Shown: positions 62,882 through 64,000 of the stretch, piece after piece
Position numbering within the stretch: position 1 is the first letter of the stretch
Layout: every line of letters starts with the position of its first letter
Assembly: GCA_006218025.1 (NCBI GenBank)
Contig: VBWA01000030.1
Coordinates: 1-64,000 of the forward strand
Reading direction: 5' to 3'
Length of the DNA: 64,000 bases
Origin: Rhodocyclaceae bacterium
GTDB taxonomy: Bacteria; Pseudomonadota; Gammaproteobacteria; Burkholderiales; Rhodocyclaceae
Translations under genes and position numbers: made by a program
Notes under the pieces: generated by a model
What the model saw: only the letters and a program-made list of their open reading frames with translations
Database searches by the model: none
Told to the model about the DNA's origin: nothing

Positions 62882-64000
<1,119 letters not shown>

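Overview
The window is a GC-rich chromosomal segment, densely coding on both strands. Its gene families and orders suggest a betaproteobacterium, most likely Rhodocyclales or a close relative. The evidence is a gph-trpEGDC order, an rsmI/yraN/SIS/BON/rfaE2 block, a cytochrome cd1 nitrite reductase, a sulfide:quinone oxidoreductase and several TRAP transporters. This points to a facultative denitrifier with sulfur chemistry. Taxonomy is inferred from gene content only. I found no tRNA, rRNA, CRISPR array or complete insertion sequence.

Layout. 0.3-5.7 kb: phosphoglycolate phosphatase, a probable trp leader peptide (two Trp codons), trpE, trpG, trpD, trpC and an MntA-HepT toxin-antitoxin pair. 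5.8-11.8 kb (minus strand): RND adaptor, sulfide:quinone oxidoreductase, RND permease and a DUF2892 membrane protein, behind a promoter covered by a strong palindrome. 12.0-13.9 kb: nirS with a perfect FNR/DNR box and a long-stem bidirectional terminator. 13.9-16.5 kb (minus): hydroxyacid dehydrogenase, MFS carrier and CbiX chelatase, translationally coupled. 16.6-22.5 kb: TerC-Usp fusion, TRAP genes dctM, dctQ, dctP and a divergent FCD-type GntR regulator. 22.5-26.7 kb (minus): EamA transporter, RNase P RNA, DUF3025 protein, pyrC and rsmI. 26.7-29.3 kb: yraN, an exported HIRAN protein, a SIS isomerase (GmhA/DiaA), a DolP-like lipoprotein and rfaE2. 29.3-36 kb: TAXI binding protein, AsmA, SSB, MFS carrier and an unrecognised 377-residue protein.

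36.2-51.8 kb is a large signalling island on the plus strand. It holds a hemerythrin-diguanylate cyclase with an FNR-like box, a 1799-residue PAS/GAF/HD-GYP protein, a hybrid histidine kinase with three receivers, CheR, a receiver-less CheB, and a REC-PAS-GAF-PAS-GGDEF-EAL protein. It links oxygen or redox sensing to cyclic-di-GMP turnover. 52-64 kb: uvrA, small unknown proteins, an amidohydrolase, a HupE/UreJ-type protein with a TPR partner, a Lys/Glu-repeat secreted peptide, a PAP2 phosphatase, a Rossmann protein, a methyltransferase, pntB, and pntA running off the right edge.

Two observations stand out. First, a short dispersed repeat (core AGTCGGCGCTGG, then usually ACGGCG about three bases later) occurs about eleven times. 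It lies between genes, across a gene end, and inside reading frames of gph, pntB and (diverged) trpC, where it falls in linkers or tails. Second, FNR-type boxes precede nirS, sqr and the hemerythrin-cyclase, suggesting a shared low-oxygen programme for nitrite respiration, sulfide oxidation and c-di-GMP signalling. The pntA copy also lacks about ten conserved residues of its NAD-binding site.
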